Under the pieces are notes generated by a model that worked only from the letters and a program-made list of their open reading frames with translations, did no database searches and was not told where the DNA came from. This document shows, in pieces, positions 24,830 through 33,912 of a stretch of 64,000 nucleotides of DNA. Every line of letters starts with the position of its first letter. Position 1 is the first letter of the stretch. This stretch comes from JAYOEY01 sp038120295 (lineage in GTDB: Bacteria; Pseudomonadota; Alphaproteobacteria; MPNO01; UBA2964). The DNA is taken from the NCBI GenBank assembly GCA_038120295.1, contig JAYOLL010000004.1, positions 124,001 through 188,000 of the forward strand, written 5' to 3'. Made by a program: the position numbers and the translations under genes.

Positions 24830-26268
24830 GATGCCGCCTCCTTTTTCTCTTCTGACTCCGGATCCAGGAGCGATTCAAGAGCCTGAGGAAGTGAGGCAGC
24901 CCATTGCGTAATGTTGCCTGCGCCGAGGCAGATGACCATATCGCCCGGCCCGGCTGTTTCCGCGATCAGGGAATGCAGACTGTCGGCGTCTTCGAGCGGA
25001 ATCGCCCGGCGATGACCATGGGCGCGCAGCCCGTCGACGAGAGCATCCCGGTTGAAGCCCTCGATCGGCTCTTCTCCCGCCGGGTACACGTCTGCCACGA
25101 CGACGATGTCGGCATCGTTGAAACAGGTGCAGAACTCTTCGAACAGGTCCCGCAGCCGCGTGAAGCGATGCGGCTGGACCACGGCGATGACGCGCTTTTC
25201 GGTGCTGGATCTCGCGGCGCCCAGCACGGCGGCGATCTCGACGGGATGATGGCCGTAATCGTCGATGACCGTGATGTCGTGCGCCGTTCCCGTGACCGTG
25301 AAGCGGCGCTTGACGCCCGAGAAGGAAGCAAGGCCGTTGCGGATGACATCGGGAGAGAAACCCATCTCCTGAGCGATGGAGACGGCGGCCAGCGCATTCT
25401 GGACGTTGTGCCGGCCGGCCATCGGCAGGGCGACATCCTCGATTCGCGTTCCCGCCAGCGGCGAGCGCCCGGCGAAGGCGACATCGAAACGGCTGACGCC
25501 GGTCTCGATCCGGATATTTTCAGCCCTTATGTCCGCCTGGGGCGACATGCCGTAGGTGAGAATGCGCCGGTCAGCCACCTGGGGAATCAGGGCCTGCACT
25601 TCGGGGTGATCGATGCAAAGGACCGCAAAACCGTAAAACGGAATATTGGCAACGAAGGAGACAAAGGCCTTTCGCAACTCGTCGAACGATCCATAAAAAT
25701 CGAGATGTTCGGGGTCGATATTGGTGACCACCGCGATGGTTGCCGGCAGCTTGACGAAAGTGCCGTCCGATTCGTCAGCTTCGACGACGATCCATTCGCC
25801 GTCGCCCAGACGCGCATTGGTGCCGTATGCGTTGATGATGCCGCCATTGATGACGGTCGGGTCGATCCCGGCGGCGTCCAGCATGGCCGAGATGAGGGTC
25901 GTGGTCGTGGTCTTTCCGTGCGTACCGCCCACCGCGATGGCCCATTTGAGCCGCATAAGCTCGGCCAGCATCTCCGCCCGCCGGACGATGGGGATCAGCC
26001 GTTCGCGCGCCGCGACAAGTTCCGGATTGTCGGGCCGGATGGCGGAGGAAACGACGACGACCGCCGCTTCGTCCAGATTCTCCGCTTTCTGGCCGACATG
26101 AACCGTGATGCCGAGACCGCGCAGCCGTTCGACATTAGCGTTCTCCGCCATGTCGCTGCCCTGCACCGCATAACCCAGATTGTGCAGCACCTCGGCGATG
26201 CCGCTCATGCCAATGCCGCCGATGCCGCAGAAATGCATGGTGCCGATCGAGAGGGGTAGGGTTCTCAT
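24826..26268 (-). CDS. murC: UDP-N-acetylmuramate--L-alanine ligase MurC
   Basis: A 480-residue Mur ligase adding L-alanine to UDP-MurNAc. The N-terminal HFCGIGGIGMSGIAEVL binds the UDP substrate, GGTHGKTTTTTLISAML is the ATP P-loop with the ligase-type lysine, and VIDDYGHHPVEI is the MurC-specific C-domain motif. It overlaps murG and murB at both ends by about four bases, so it is translated as part of the operon. Length is normal. Confidence 0.96.
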   Translation of the reverse strand: MRTLPLSIGTMHFCGIGGIGMSGIAEVLHNLGYAVQGSDMAENANVERLRGLGITVHVGQKAENLDEAAVVVVSSAIRPDNPELVAARERLIPIVRRAEMLAELMRLKWAIAVGGTHGKTTTTTLISAMLDAAGIDPTVINGGIINAYGTNARLGDGEWIVVEADESDGTFVKLPATIAVVTNIDPEHLDFYGSFDELRKAFVSFVANIPFYGFAVLCIDHPEVQALIPQVADRRILTYGMSPQADIRAENIRIETGVSRFDVAFAGRSPLAGTRIEDVALPMAGRHNVQNALAAVSIAQEMGFSPDVIRNGLASFSGVKRRFTVTGTAHDITVIDDYGHHPVEIAAVLGAARSSTEKRVIAVVQPHRFTRLRDLFEEFCTCFNDADIVVVADVYPAGEEPIEGFNRDALVDGLRAHGHRRAIPLEDADSLHSLIAETAGPGDMVICLGAGNITQWAASLPQALESLLDPESEEKKEAAS

Positions 26269-27422
26269 GCCGCCTTCTCCCGTGCGGCGCTGTTGTCGTT
26301 GGCCGGGCGTGCAAGGAACTCAGCCGCATCCGCCAGCCGTTCTGCCGCGTCGGCATGGCCCGAAGCCAGCGCGCAGGAAGCGGCCCGGGACAGAATGCCC
26401 GGATCGGCGAAAAATTCCGTGAGCCGTTGTGAAAGAGCTTCAGCGGTGAAGTCCGCTTCCGGCATCATCCAGGCGCCGCCGCCCTGAGCCATGGCGCTGG
26501 CGTTCCCGGTCTGGTGGTCATCCATCGCAAACCGGTAGGGAATCAGAATGGCGGGACGGCCCGCGACCGCGAGTTCGGTTACGGTAGACGCGCCGGCGCG
26601 CCCGATAACCAGATGCGCTTCGGCGATCCGCGACGGCATGTCGTCGAAAAAGGTCTGCAGGACTGTCTCGATCCTCGCCGCCCGATAGGTTGCCCGAACG
26701 GTTTCGATGTCCTCGGGCCGGCATTGTTGTACGACCGACAGGCGCGATCTCAGGGTGTCCGGCAGCGATGCAAGCGCTTCGGGGACGATTTCGCTGAGCA
26801 CCCTTGCACCCTGGCTGCCGCCGAAAATCAAAAGCCGGACCGGGCCGGTTTCCGTGGGGGCGGCATAGGGTGTGGCTGCTATGGCGGCGACCTCGGCGCG
26901 CACCGGATTGCCGGTCAGGACGATCTTTGCCAGATCCGCCTCCCGGACGCCTTTCACATCGGGGAAAGATGTAGCGATGGTTCGCGCGCGTGCCGCGAGA
27001 AGCCGGTTCGCCCGGCCCAGTACGGCGTTCTGCTCGTGGAGCATCGTCGGAATGCCCATCTGAGCGGCCGCCCACATGGTCGGGGCGGAGGCGTAGCCCC
27101 CGAAACCAACGACGGCTGCCGGACGGATCCGGCGGAGGAGGGCGCGCGCCTGCAGCAGCCCAACGCAAAGATGCGTGAGCCCCTTGAGCTTGCTGCAGGC
27201 GCCGCCGCCAAGGCTCGCCGCCTTGATCCGGTATGTCTCCGTGTTGGCGATGTCGTCTGAAAAGGATGCCCCGCGGGAATCTGTAATCAGCGCAATGTGC
27301 CAGCCGCGGGCAGAGAGCGCTTCCGCAAGCGCGCGCGCCGGGAAAACGTGACCGCCGGTGCCGCCCGCCGCCAGCGCGATAACGCCGTTATGGGTCACAG
27401 GGGGTGTCGCGGAGGCGTTCAT
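26265..27422 (-). CDS. murG: undecaprenyldiphospho-muramoylpentapeptide N-acetylglucosaminyltransferase MurG
   Basis: A 385-residue GT28 glycosyltransferase that converts lipid I to lipid II at the inner face of the membrane. ALAAGGTGGHVFPARALAEAL is the first glycine-rich motif, HEQNAVLGRANR the acceptor-side motif, and LLIFGGSQGARVLSEIVP the third. The C-terminal donor domain carries GRAGASTVTELAVAGRPAILIPYRFA with the UDP-GlcNAc-binding residues. The ATG at 27422 overlaps the ftsW stop (ATGA). The frame stays open much further upstream across ftsW, but that part is antisense-like and not MurG. Confidence 0.96.
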   Translation of the reverse strand: MNASATPPVTHNGVIALAAGGTGGHVFPARALAEALSARGWHIALITDSRGASFSDDIANTETYRIKAASLGGGACSKLKGLTHLCVGLLQARALLRRIRPAAVVGFGGYASAPTMWAAAQMGIPTMLHEQNAVLGRANRLLAARARTIATSFPDVKGVREADLAKIVLTGNPVRAEVAAIAATPYAAPTETGPVRLLIFGGSQGARVLSEIVPEALASLPDTLRSRLSVVQQCRPEDIETVRATYRAARIETVLQTFFDDMPSRIAEAHLVIGRAGASTVTELAVAGRPAILIPYRFAMDDHQTGNASAMAQGGGAWMMPEADFTAEALSQRLTEFFADPGILSRAASCALASGHADAAERLADAAEFLARPANDNSAAREKAA

Positions 27423-28540
27423 AGCGCCTCCTGGCCGTTTCGGCTGCGGGTCAGCGCCAGCACCATGCCGATCAGTATCGCGATAGCCAGCAGCGATGAG
27501 CCGCCGTATGAGATGAAGGGAAGCGTCATGCCCTTGGTCGGCATGAGCCGCAGTGTCGAGCCCATGTTCACCAGCGCCTGAAGCCCGAACTGGATCAGCA
27601 GCCCGGTAACCGCCAGCAGGATGAACAGGTTCGCTTCCTTGATGACCCGCGAAAAGCCGCGCAGCACGACAAAGGCAAAAAGGCCGACCAGGATCAGGCA
27701 GGCGATCAGTCCGAACTCTTCTCCCGCGACCGCGAAGACAAAATCGGTATGGGCGTCGGGCAGAACCGTCTTGACGGATCCCTCGCCCGGGCCGCGTCCC
27801 AGCAGGCCGCCATTCATAAAAGCTTCCATCGATCGGGAGACCTGATAGGAGTCGCCCGAGGACGGGTCGATGAACCGATCGATGCGGCTTGCGACATGCG
27901 GCAGTGCGAAATAAGCCCCGACTGCGCCAACGAGACCGAGAACAAGGAACCCCGCGACCAGGGCCATCGGCAGGCCGGCGAGAAAGAACTGGCCGAACCA
28001 GACTGCCGAGACCACGACCGTCATGCCGAAATCCGGTTGCAGCAGAAGAAGGCCGACCACCAGCGCGTAGAGACCGATGGCAACGTAGCGCCAGACCGGT
28101 TCTCCCGTCGCATGCTGTCGTGCGAACGCCCAAGCGGTCAGTACGGCCAGGCTTGGCTTGACGAACTCCGACGGCTGCAGAGAGATGCCACCGAGGCTGA
28201 GCCAGCGCCGGGCGCCCTTGATTTCCGGGCCGATAAGGAGCGTCGCGATCATGAGCAGGATCGAGACGCAGAAAATTGCGAGCGCCAGACGACGGACATT
28301 GCGCGGGTTCGACAGCGATATGGTGAAAATAATCGCGACGGCCAGAGGCAGAAAGAAGAGCTGGCGCCGTACGAAGTGGTACTGGTCGATATGCAGCCGG
28401 TCCGCGACGGGCGGGCTGGCGGCCATGGTCAGCATGACTCCGTATACGATCAGCAGGGTGATCGCGGCCATTGACCAGCGGTCGACAGTCCACCACCAGT
28501 TTCCGAGGACGGATGTATCGGTCCGGGCGAAACGGGTCAT
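27419..28540 (-). CDS. ftsW: peptidoglycan polymerase FtsW (SEDS family)
   Basis: A 373-residue SEDS glycosyltransferase with about ten membrane spans that polymerises lipid II at the septum together with FtsI. Family segments include KGARRWLSLGGISLQPSEFVKPSLAVL, where the conserved QPSE stretch is seen, and the late AGEEFGLIACLILVGLF and MPTKGMTLPFISYGGSSLL. The last is the SEDS signature. Start and stop overlap murD and murG by four bases each. Confidence 0.95.
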   Translation of the reverse strand: MTRFARTDTSVLGNWWWTVDRWSMAAITLLIVYGVMLTMAASPPVADRLHIDQYHFVRRQLFFLPLAVAIIFTISLSNPRNVRRLALAIFCVSILLMIATLLIGPEIKGARRWLSLGGISLQPSEFVKPSLAVLTAWAFARQHATGEPVWRYVAIGLYALVVGLLLLQPDFGMTVVVSAVWFGQFFLAGLPMALVAGFLVLGLVGAVGAYFALPHVASRIDRFIDPSSGDSYQVSRSMEAFMNGGLLGRGPGEGSVKTVLPDAHTDFVFAVAGEEFGLIACLILVGLFAFVVLRGFSRVIKEANLFILLAVTGLLIQFGLQALVNMGSTLRLMPTKGMTLPFISYGGSSLLAIAILIGMVLALTRSRNGQEAL

Positions 28541-29925
28541 GACGCCGTCCCCGCCTGCATGGCCCGGACGAGAGCCCGGAAGCCGTCGCCGCGCGCCTCG
28601 AAATTATTCCACTGGTCGAACGATGCGGCGGCGGGGGAGAGTAGCACGACCGCATCGTCGCCGGTCTCTCTGGCCCTGTCGGTCGCACGCGCGACTGCCG
28701 TTGCGAGGTCGCCGCATTTTTCGGCCGGGACGCGGCCGTCAAGCTCGTCGAAGAAGGCGTCCTGGCATTCCCCGATCAGGAAGGCCGCCTGCACGCCGCC
28801 GAGGACCTCCATCGCCGGAGCAAGCCCGTCTTCCTTCGCCCTGCCGCCGGCGATCCAGAAGATGCCATCGAAACAGGCCAGCGCCCGTGCCGCCGCTTCG
28901 CCGTTGGTTGCCTTGCTGTCGTTGACATAGGCGATGCCGTCAATATCGCCGACATGCTCCATACGGTGGGGCAGGCCGGGGTATGTCTCGAAGGCGGCGG
29001 CAAGCGCGTCGCTGTCGACTCCCAGCGCGCAGGCGGCGGCGTAAGCGGCTGCCGCGTTCTGCCAGTTATGGATTCCCGCCAGTGTCGGTATGCCGTGCAG
29101 GTCCCGCACCGAGGCCGCTGCATTTTCCCGGTTGTCGATCAGGATGCCGTTTTCGACATATATCCCGTTTTTGGGACGGTGCTGCGCCGATACGGGAATC
29201 ACGTCCCATCCGTCGCGAGCGGAAATTTCCTCGCAGATTGCACGGCTGTGCGGGTCGTCGACTCCGACGATGGCGGTCTGACGCGGTAGCGCGCCATCGC
29301 GTCGGAAGATCCTCTTCTTGGCGGCGATATAGCCGTTCATGTCACCGTGCCGGTCGAGATGATCCGGGCTGATATTCAAAAGGACTGCGACCTCGAAGCA
29401 GGCGCTTTCGGTCAGGTCGAGCTGGTAGGAGGAGAGTTCCAGGACGACCGGTTCGCCATCCTCCGGCGGCCTCATGCCAAGCGCGGGCGGACCGAGATTG
29501 CCGCCGATCTGGGTGGAAACGCCGCAGCTTTCCAGCAGGTGACCCAATAGCGCCGTGGTCGTCGATTTTCCGTTTGTGCCGGTGATGCCGACGAACCGGG
29601 CCCGCGGGCAGGCTTCGACCAGAAGTTCGATATCGCCGATGACCGGCAAGGACGCTGCCTGCGCTTGCGCCACGACGGGGTGGGGGTTATGGGTCAGCGG
29701 AATGCCCGGCGCCAGCACGAGGGCATCCAGCCTGCCGAAATCGAGCGTCGAGGGGTCTTTCGTCGGAATGCCGGAATCCTCGGCCTTCCGGCGCTGGCCG
29801 GGATTGTCGTCCCACGCGCACACATCGGCGCCTCCCGCGGCGAGTGCGCGCGCCGCAGCCAGCCCCGAGCCGCCAAGTCCCATGACGGCGACGGTCTGAT
29901 CCTTGCGGGTGGAGAGCTCGATCAC
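28537..29925 (-). CDS. murD: UDP-N-acetylmuramoyl-L-alanine--D-glutamate ligase MurD
   Basis: A 462-residue Mur ligase that adds D-glutamate. The N-terminus VAVMGLGGSGLAAARAL is a Rossmann motif for the UDP substrate, VGITGTNGKSTTTALLGHLL is the ATP loop, and NDSKATNGEAAARAL the C-domain motif. The start is a GTG at 29925 with GAGGTAA about eleven bases upstream, beginning seven bases after the mraY stop. Overlaps ftsW by four bases. Confidence 0.95.
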   Translation of the reverse strand: MIELSTRKDQTVAVMGLGGSGLAAARALAAGGADVCAWDDNPGQRRKAEDSGIPTKDPSTLDFGRLDALVLAPGIPLTHNPHPVVAQAQAASLPVIGDIELLVEACPRARFVGITGTNGKSTTTALLGHLLESCGVSTQIGGNLGPPALGMRPPEDGEPVVLELSSYQLDLTESACFEVAVLLNISPDHLDRHGDMNGYIAAKKRIFRRDGALPRQTAIVGVDDPHSRAICEEISARDGWDVIPVSAQHRPKNGIYVENGILIDNRENAAASVRDLHGIPTLAGIHNWQNAAAAYAAACALGVDSDALAAAFETYPGLPHRMEHVGDIDGIAYVNDSKATNGEAAARALACFDGIFWIAGGRAKEDGLAPAMEVLGGVQAAFLIGECQDAFFDELDGRVPAEKCGDLATAVARATDRARETGDDAVVLLSPAAASFDQWNNFEARGDGFRALVRAMQAGTAS

Positions 29926-29932
29926 CGCGTCG

Positions 29933-31021
29933 TTACCTCAGCTTCAGGGTTGAGAGGCCGGCGATGGCGAGGATCATCGCAATGATCCAGAACCGTATGA
30001 CAATGGTGGGTTCTTTCCAGCCCTTCTGTTCGAAATGGTGATGCAGCGGCGCCATGCGGAAGACCCGCTTGCCGGTCAATTTGAAGGACGCCACCTGCAC
30101 GATGACCGAAACGGTCTCCAGCACGAAAAGTCCGCCGATAATGGCGAGCACCAGCTCATGCTTGGTGATAACGCTGACCGTCCCCAGCGCGCCGCCGACC
30201 GAAAGCGAGCCGGTGTCGCCCATGAACACCATAGCCGGTGGTGCGTTGAACCAGAGAAACCCAAGGCTCGCGCCGACCAGCGCGCCGCAGAAAACAGCGA
30301 GTTCGCCCGAGCCGGGCACGCCGTGAAGCTGCAGATAGGCGGCGAAAACGGAGTTGCCGACCAGATAGGCGATCAAAGCGAAACAGGCAGCGACGATCAT
30401 TGCCGGTACAATGGCGAGCCCGTCCAGCCCATCCGTCAGGTTTACCGCGTTGGACGATCCCACCATTACGATTGCCGCGAACGGTACGAAGAACCAGCCG
30501 AGATCGATCAGAACCTCTTTCAGGAAGGGCACCGCCAGCGCGCCCGACAGCGGAGCGTCAGAGATCTCCATGATCCACCAGCCCACGGCGCAGGCGATTG
30601 ACAGTTCCAGGACAAGCTTGATTTTCCCCGGCATGCCGTCTGACGACCGTTTCGACAGTTTCAGGTAGTCGTCGGCGAAGCCGATCGCGCCGAAACCGAG
30701 CGTCACGATCAGGACCGCCCAGACATACCGGTTGCTTAGGTCCGCCCACAGCAGGGTTGCGATAGACAGCGCCGTGAGGATCAGGACCCCGCCCATTGTC
30801 GGCGTTCCCTTCTTGGTCAGGGGGTGCCCTTCCGGCCCGTCTTCGCGGATCGGCTGGCCTTCGCCCTGAACCGACCTCAGCCACCGGATCAGAGGCGCGC
30901 CGAGTATGAAACTGATCAGGAGCGCGGTCACGATCGCGCCGCCCGTTCGGAACGTCAGGTAGCGGAACAGGTTAAAAATCCCGAACTCGTCCGCGAGGGG
31001 GAACAGGAAATTATAGAGCAT
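29933..31021 (-). CDS. mraY: phospho-N-acetylmuramoyl-pentapeptide transferase MraY
   Basis: A 362-residue integral membrane enzyme that transfers phospho-MurNAc-pentapeptide to undecaprenyl phosphate, giving lipid I. Ten hydrophobic segments are visible. Catalytic motifs are GFADDYLKLSKRSSDGMPGK (the Asp-Asp pair), NAVNLTDGLDGLA, and the late FRMAPLHHHFEQKGWKE with the three-histidine loop. Lies 12 bases after murF. Length is normal. Confidence 0.97.
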   Translation of the reverse strand: MLYNFLFPLADEFGIFNLFRYLTFRTGGAIVTALLISFILGAPLIRWLRSVQGEGQPIREDGPEGHPLTKKGTPTMGGVLILTALSIATLLWADLSNRYVWAVLIVTLGFGAIGFADDYLKLSKRSSDGMPGKIKLVLELSIACAVGWWIMEISDAPLSGALAVPFLKEVLIDLGWFFVPFAAIVMVGSSNAVNLTDGLDGLAIVPAMIVAACFALIAYLVGNSVFAAYLQLHGVPGSGELAVFCGALVGASLGFLWFNAPPAMVFMGDTGSLSVGGALGTVSVITKHELVLAIIGGLFVLETVSVIVQVASFKLTGKRVFRMAPLHHHFEQKGWKEPTIVIRFWIIAMILAIAGLSTLKLR

Positions 31022-31033
31022 TCGCGTTCCCCA

Positions 31034-32443
31034 TCAGCCGTTTGCCGCTTTCCTGGCCGTCTCGCCCATTGCGATCAGCCCATCGACGACGGTCCGCATG
31101 CCGCTCGCCAGTGATCCCTTGACCATCACCGCATCGCCGGATGCGACGACCGGCATCATCAGGGGCAACAGGCGGTCGGAAGATTCCGCGTGTCCGCCCT
31201 GCATTGACGTCGGCAGCGATGCAACGAGGGCCTCGTTCAGATCGCCGCAGGCGAAAACGAGGTCGATGTTCGAGTCGATCAGCGGTTTTGCGAGATCGAG
31301 ATGGTATTGCGCCGAATTTGCGCCGAGTTCGCGCATTTCGCCGAGAACGGCGATTCTACGGCTTGCCGGAAACTGGCCGAGCGCTTCGATCGAGGCAGCC
31401 ATGGATGCCGGGTTGGCATTGTAGCTCTCGTCGATGACCGAAAACCGCCCGTCGCCGATCCGGATATCGTGCCTTGCACCGCGGCCCGTCAGCGGCTTGA
31501 GATTGCTGATGCCGCGCGCGGCCTCCGCCAGGTCCTCGTCCAGCGCATCGATGGCGGCGAACACCGCAAGACTGTTCATGACATGATGGCGCCCCGGGAG
31601 GTTCAGGCGATACCCGATCCGCTTGCCGCCGACTCGCGCCTCGACATTGCTGCCCTGGCGGTCCGGCGCATAGGAGATCATTCTCGCGTCCGCATCATTC
31701 GAAGCACCAAACGAATAAATGCGGTCAATGCCTTGTATGGTCGCCGCCGCGGCGAGGCGATCGAACATTTCGTTGTCGCGATTGAGCACAGCCACGCCGC
31801 CCGTCATCCCCTTGAAGATTTCCGCCTTGGCGTCGGCGATGGCCTCGATGGATCCGAAAAATTCGATATGGGCCGGTGCGACCGTCGTAATGATGGAGAC
31901 GTCCGGACGTACCATCTGCGACAGGGGCGTGATTTCGCCGGGATGGTTCATGCCGATCTCGAACACGCCAAAATCGCTTTCCTTCGGCATGCGCGCCAGC
32001 GACAGAGGAACACCCCAATGGTTGTTGAAGCTGCTGGCGCTGGCTGTCGTTTTGCCAAGCGGCGAGAGCGCTGCGCGCAGAGCTTCCTTGGTGCCGGTCT
32101 TGCCGACGCTGCCGGTTACGGCGACGATTTTCGCCTGCGTGCGGGCGCGCGCGGCGATTCCGAGACATTCCAGGCCCTGCAGCGTATCGCCAACTTCGAC
32201 GACCGGCGCATCGTTCGCGAGGTCTGGCGGACGGCGGTCGATCAGTGCGCCCGCCGCTCCGGTCGAGAGCGCAGCAGATACGAAACTGTGCCCGTCGAAA
32301 CTCGGGCCCTTGAGGGCGACGAACAGGTCCCCCGTTGCCACCGAACGGCTGTCGATCGAGACGCCTGATGCGACCCAGTCGCCAGTGGCGTTCCCCGCAG
32401 TGGCGCTGGCGATATTGGCAGCGGTCCAGAGAGCGTCCATCAC
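31034..32443 (-). CDS. murF: UDP-N-acetylmuramoyl-tripeptide--D-alanyl-D-alanine ligase MurF
   Basis: A 469-residue Mur ligase that attaches the D-Ala-D-Ala made by Ddl. The N-terminal SGVSIDSRSVATGDLFVALKG binds the UDP part, AVTGSVGKTGTKEALRAAL is the ATP loop, and IDESYNANPASMAASIEAL is the MurF-specific motif. The start is a GTG-ATG doublet overlapping the murE stop; either codon could serve. The gene sits directly between murE and mraY as usual. Confidence 0.95.
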   Translation of the reverse strand: MMDALWTAANIASATAGNATGDWVASGVSIDSRSVATGDLFVALKGPSFDGHSFVSAALSTGAAGALIDRRPPDLANDAPVVEVGDTLQGLECLGIAARARTQAKIVAVTGSVGKTGTKEALRAALSPLGKTTASASSFNNHWGVPLSLARMPKESDFGVFEIGMNHPGEITPLSQMVRPDVSIITTVAPAHIEFFGSIEAIADAKAEIFKGMTGGVAVLNRDNEMFDRLAAAATIQGIDRIYSFGASNDADARMISYAPDRQGSNVEARVGGKRIGYRLNLPGRHHVMNSLAVFAAIDALDEDLAEAARGISNLKPLTGRGARHDIRIGDGRFSVIDESYNANPASMAASIEALGQFPASRRIAVLGEMRELGANSAQYHLDLAKPLIDSNIDLVFACGDLNEALVASLPTSMQGGHAESSDRLLPLMMPVVASGDAVMVKGSLASGMRTVVDGLIAMGETARKAANG

Positions 32444-33912
32444 GTCCCTCGCCCGTCGAGTGCCGCGATGGCAGCCCGCGCGACCGCTGCGTCGTCGAAG
32501 GGATCTACCCGGCTGCCGACGACCTGGCCGGTTTCGTGACCCTTGCCGGCGATGACCAGCGTGTCTGCCGGGCCCAGTGTAGAGATGGCGTGATGGATCG
32601 CTTCCGCCCGGTCGCCGATTTCAGTTGCGTCCGGGCAGGCGGCAAGGATATCCGCGCGAATCGTTGCGGGTGTCTCGCTGCGCGGGTTGTCGTCCGTGAC
32701 CACCGTCAGATCCGCGAGGTCCCTGGCGATGGATCCCATCTCGGGGCGTTTGCCCGCGTCGCGATCGCCGCCGCAGCCGAAGACGACGACGAGGCGCCCG
32801 GCCGTATGGGGTCTGAGCGCGCCGAGAACCGTGGAGAGCGCGTCCGGCGTGTGGGCATAATCGATATAGACCGTTGCGCCGTTGGCGCGCTTTCCGGCCA
32901 GTTCCATTCTGCCCGGAGGACTGTCGAGCGTGGCGAGAAGCGCGAGGGCGTCGTCTGCGTCATCGCCGCACGCCACGGCAAGCCCGAGGGCGCACAGCGC
33001 GTTCCGCGCCTGGAAAACGCCCGGCAGGGGCAGGACCACCTCGCGCGGTTTTCCGAAAAGCGAAAGCGATATTTTCTGGCCCTCGCGGACGCTTTCGACG
33101 CTCTCGATCCTTATGTCGTCCGTGGTACGGCCATAGCCAATGACACGCAGTCCACGGGCGTGAGCGACCGACGAGAACAGTGCGAATTCGTCCGAATCGG
33201 AATTCAGGACCGCGGTCGCGGTTTCCGGCAGAACGGTGTCGAACAGGCGAAGCTTTGCCGCCCTGTAGGCGTCCATCGTGCCGTGGTGGTCGAGATGATC
33301 GCGCGTAAGATTGGTGAATGCGGCGGCGGCGAACTTCACGCCGTCCAGCCGCGCCTGCTCGAGACCATGGCTCGACGCTTCGATTACGACATGGTCGACG
33401 CCTGCATCGGACAGGCGGCGAAGGTCCTGATGGAGCGCGACCGGATCGGCGGTCGTCAGGCCAGACGAGAAATTGCCTTCCACATCGTCTGCCGTCATGC
33501 CGAGCGTTCCCATGGCGGCGGGGCGGTGACCTAATCCAGCCCATATGCGGCGGGTAACCCATGCGACCGAGGTTTTACCGTTCGTTCCGGTTACCGCCGC
33601 AGCGATACGCGGTTGCCCGTCATGGAATCGCGCGGCGAACAGGGAAAGCGCGTGACGCGGATTTTCGACGGGGATGAGCGGGACGCCCGCCGCAGTTTTC
33701 GGCAAACGGGTTCCTGCCGGCGCAAGCACCGCCGCGGCGCCCCTGGCGAGCGCGTCGGCGATGAAATTCCGCCCGTCGAATGTTGCGCCCGGCAAGGCGG
33801 CAAACAGATAGCCAGGCTCGATCGCCCGCGAGTCGGCGGTCAGGCCTGCGATGTCGGGGTCCTTTTTCAGGCCCACAATGCCCGATTCCCCAATTAGATC
33901 AGAAAGACGCAA
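32440..33912 (-). CDS. murE: UDP-N-acetylmuramoyl-L-alanyl-D-glutamate--2,6-diaminopimelate ligase MurE
   Basis: A 490-residue Mur ligase. The ATP loop is AVTGTNGKTSVAWVTRRIW, and VVTDDNPRSETP contains DNPR, the motif of enzymes that add meso-diaminopimelate rather than lysine. No ATG gives a sensible N-terminus. I place the start at the TTG at 33910-33912 because GGGAGGAGG sits four bases upstream and LRLSDLIGESG then begins a normal MurE; a second TTG ten codons upstream lacks a ribosome binding site. Either way the start lies inside the end of ftsI, giving a 14-base overlap with the chosen start. Confidence 0.94.
   Translation of the reverse strand: MRLSDLIGESGIVGLKKDPDIAGLTADSRAIEPGYLFAALPGATFDGRNFIADALARGAAAVLAPAGTRLPKTAAGVPLIPVENPRHALSLFAARFHDGQPRIAAAVTGTNGKTSVAWVTRRIWAGLGHRPAAMGTLGMTADDVEGNFSSGLTTADPVALHQDLRRLSDAGVDHVVIEASSHGLEQARLDGVKFAAAAFTNLTRDHLDHHGTMDAYRAAKLRLFDTVLPETATAVLNSDSDEFALFSSVAHARGLRVIGYGRTTDDIRIESVESVREGQKISLSLFGKPREVVLPLPGVFQARNALCALGLAVACGDDADDALALLATLDSPPGRMELAGKRANGATVYIDYAHTPDALSTVLGALRPHTAGRLVVVFGCGGDRDAGKRPEMGSIARDLADLTVVTDDNPRSETPATIRADILAACPDATEIGDRAEAIHHAISTLGPADTLVIAGKGHETGQVVGSRVDPFDDAAVARAAIAALDGRGT

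Noticed and set aside
27423..28742. Upstream extension of the murG frame across ftsW, giving an apparent 825-residue protein
   Set aside because: The extension reads as a shifted frame of ftsW; MurG homology begins exactly at the ATG that overlaps the ftsW stop.
31301..33534. Two long plus-strand frames opposite murF and murE
   Set aside because: Both Mur ligases are fully supported; the antisense products are composition artefacts rich in Arg and Asp.
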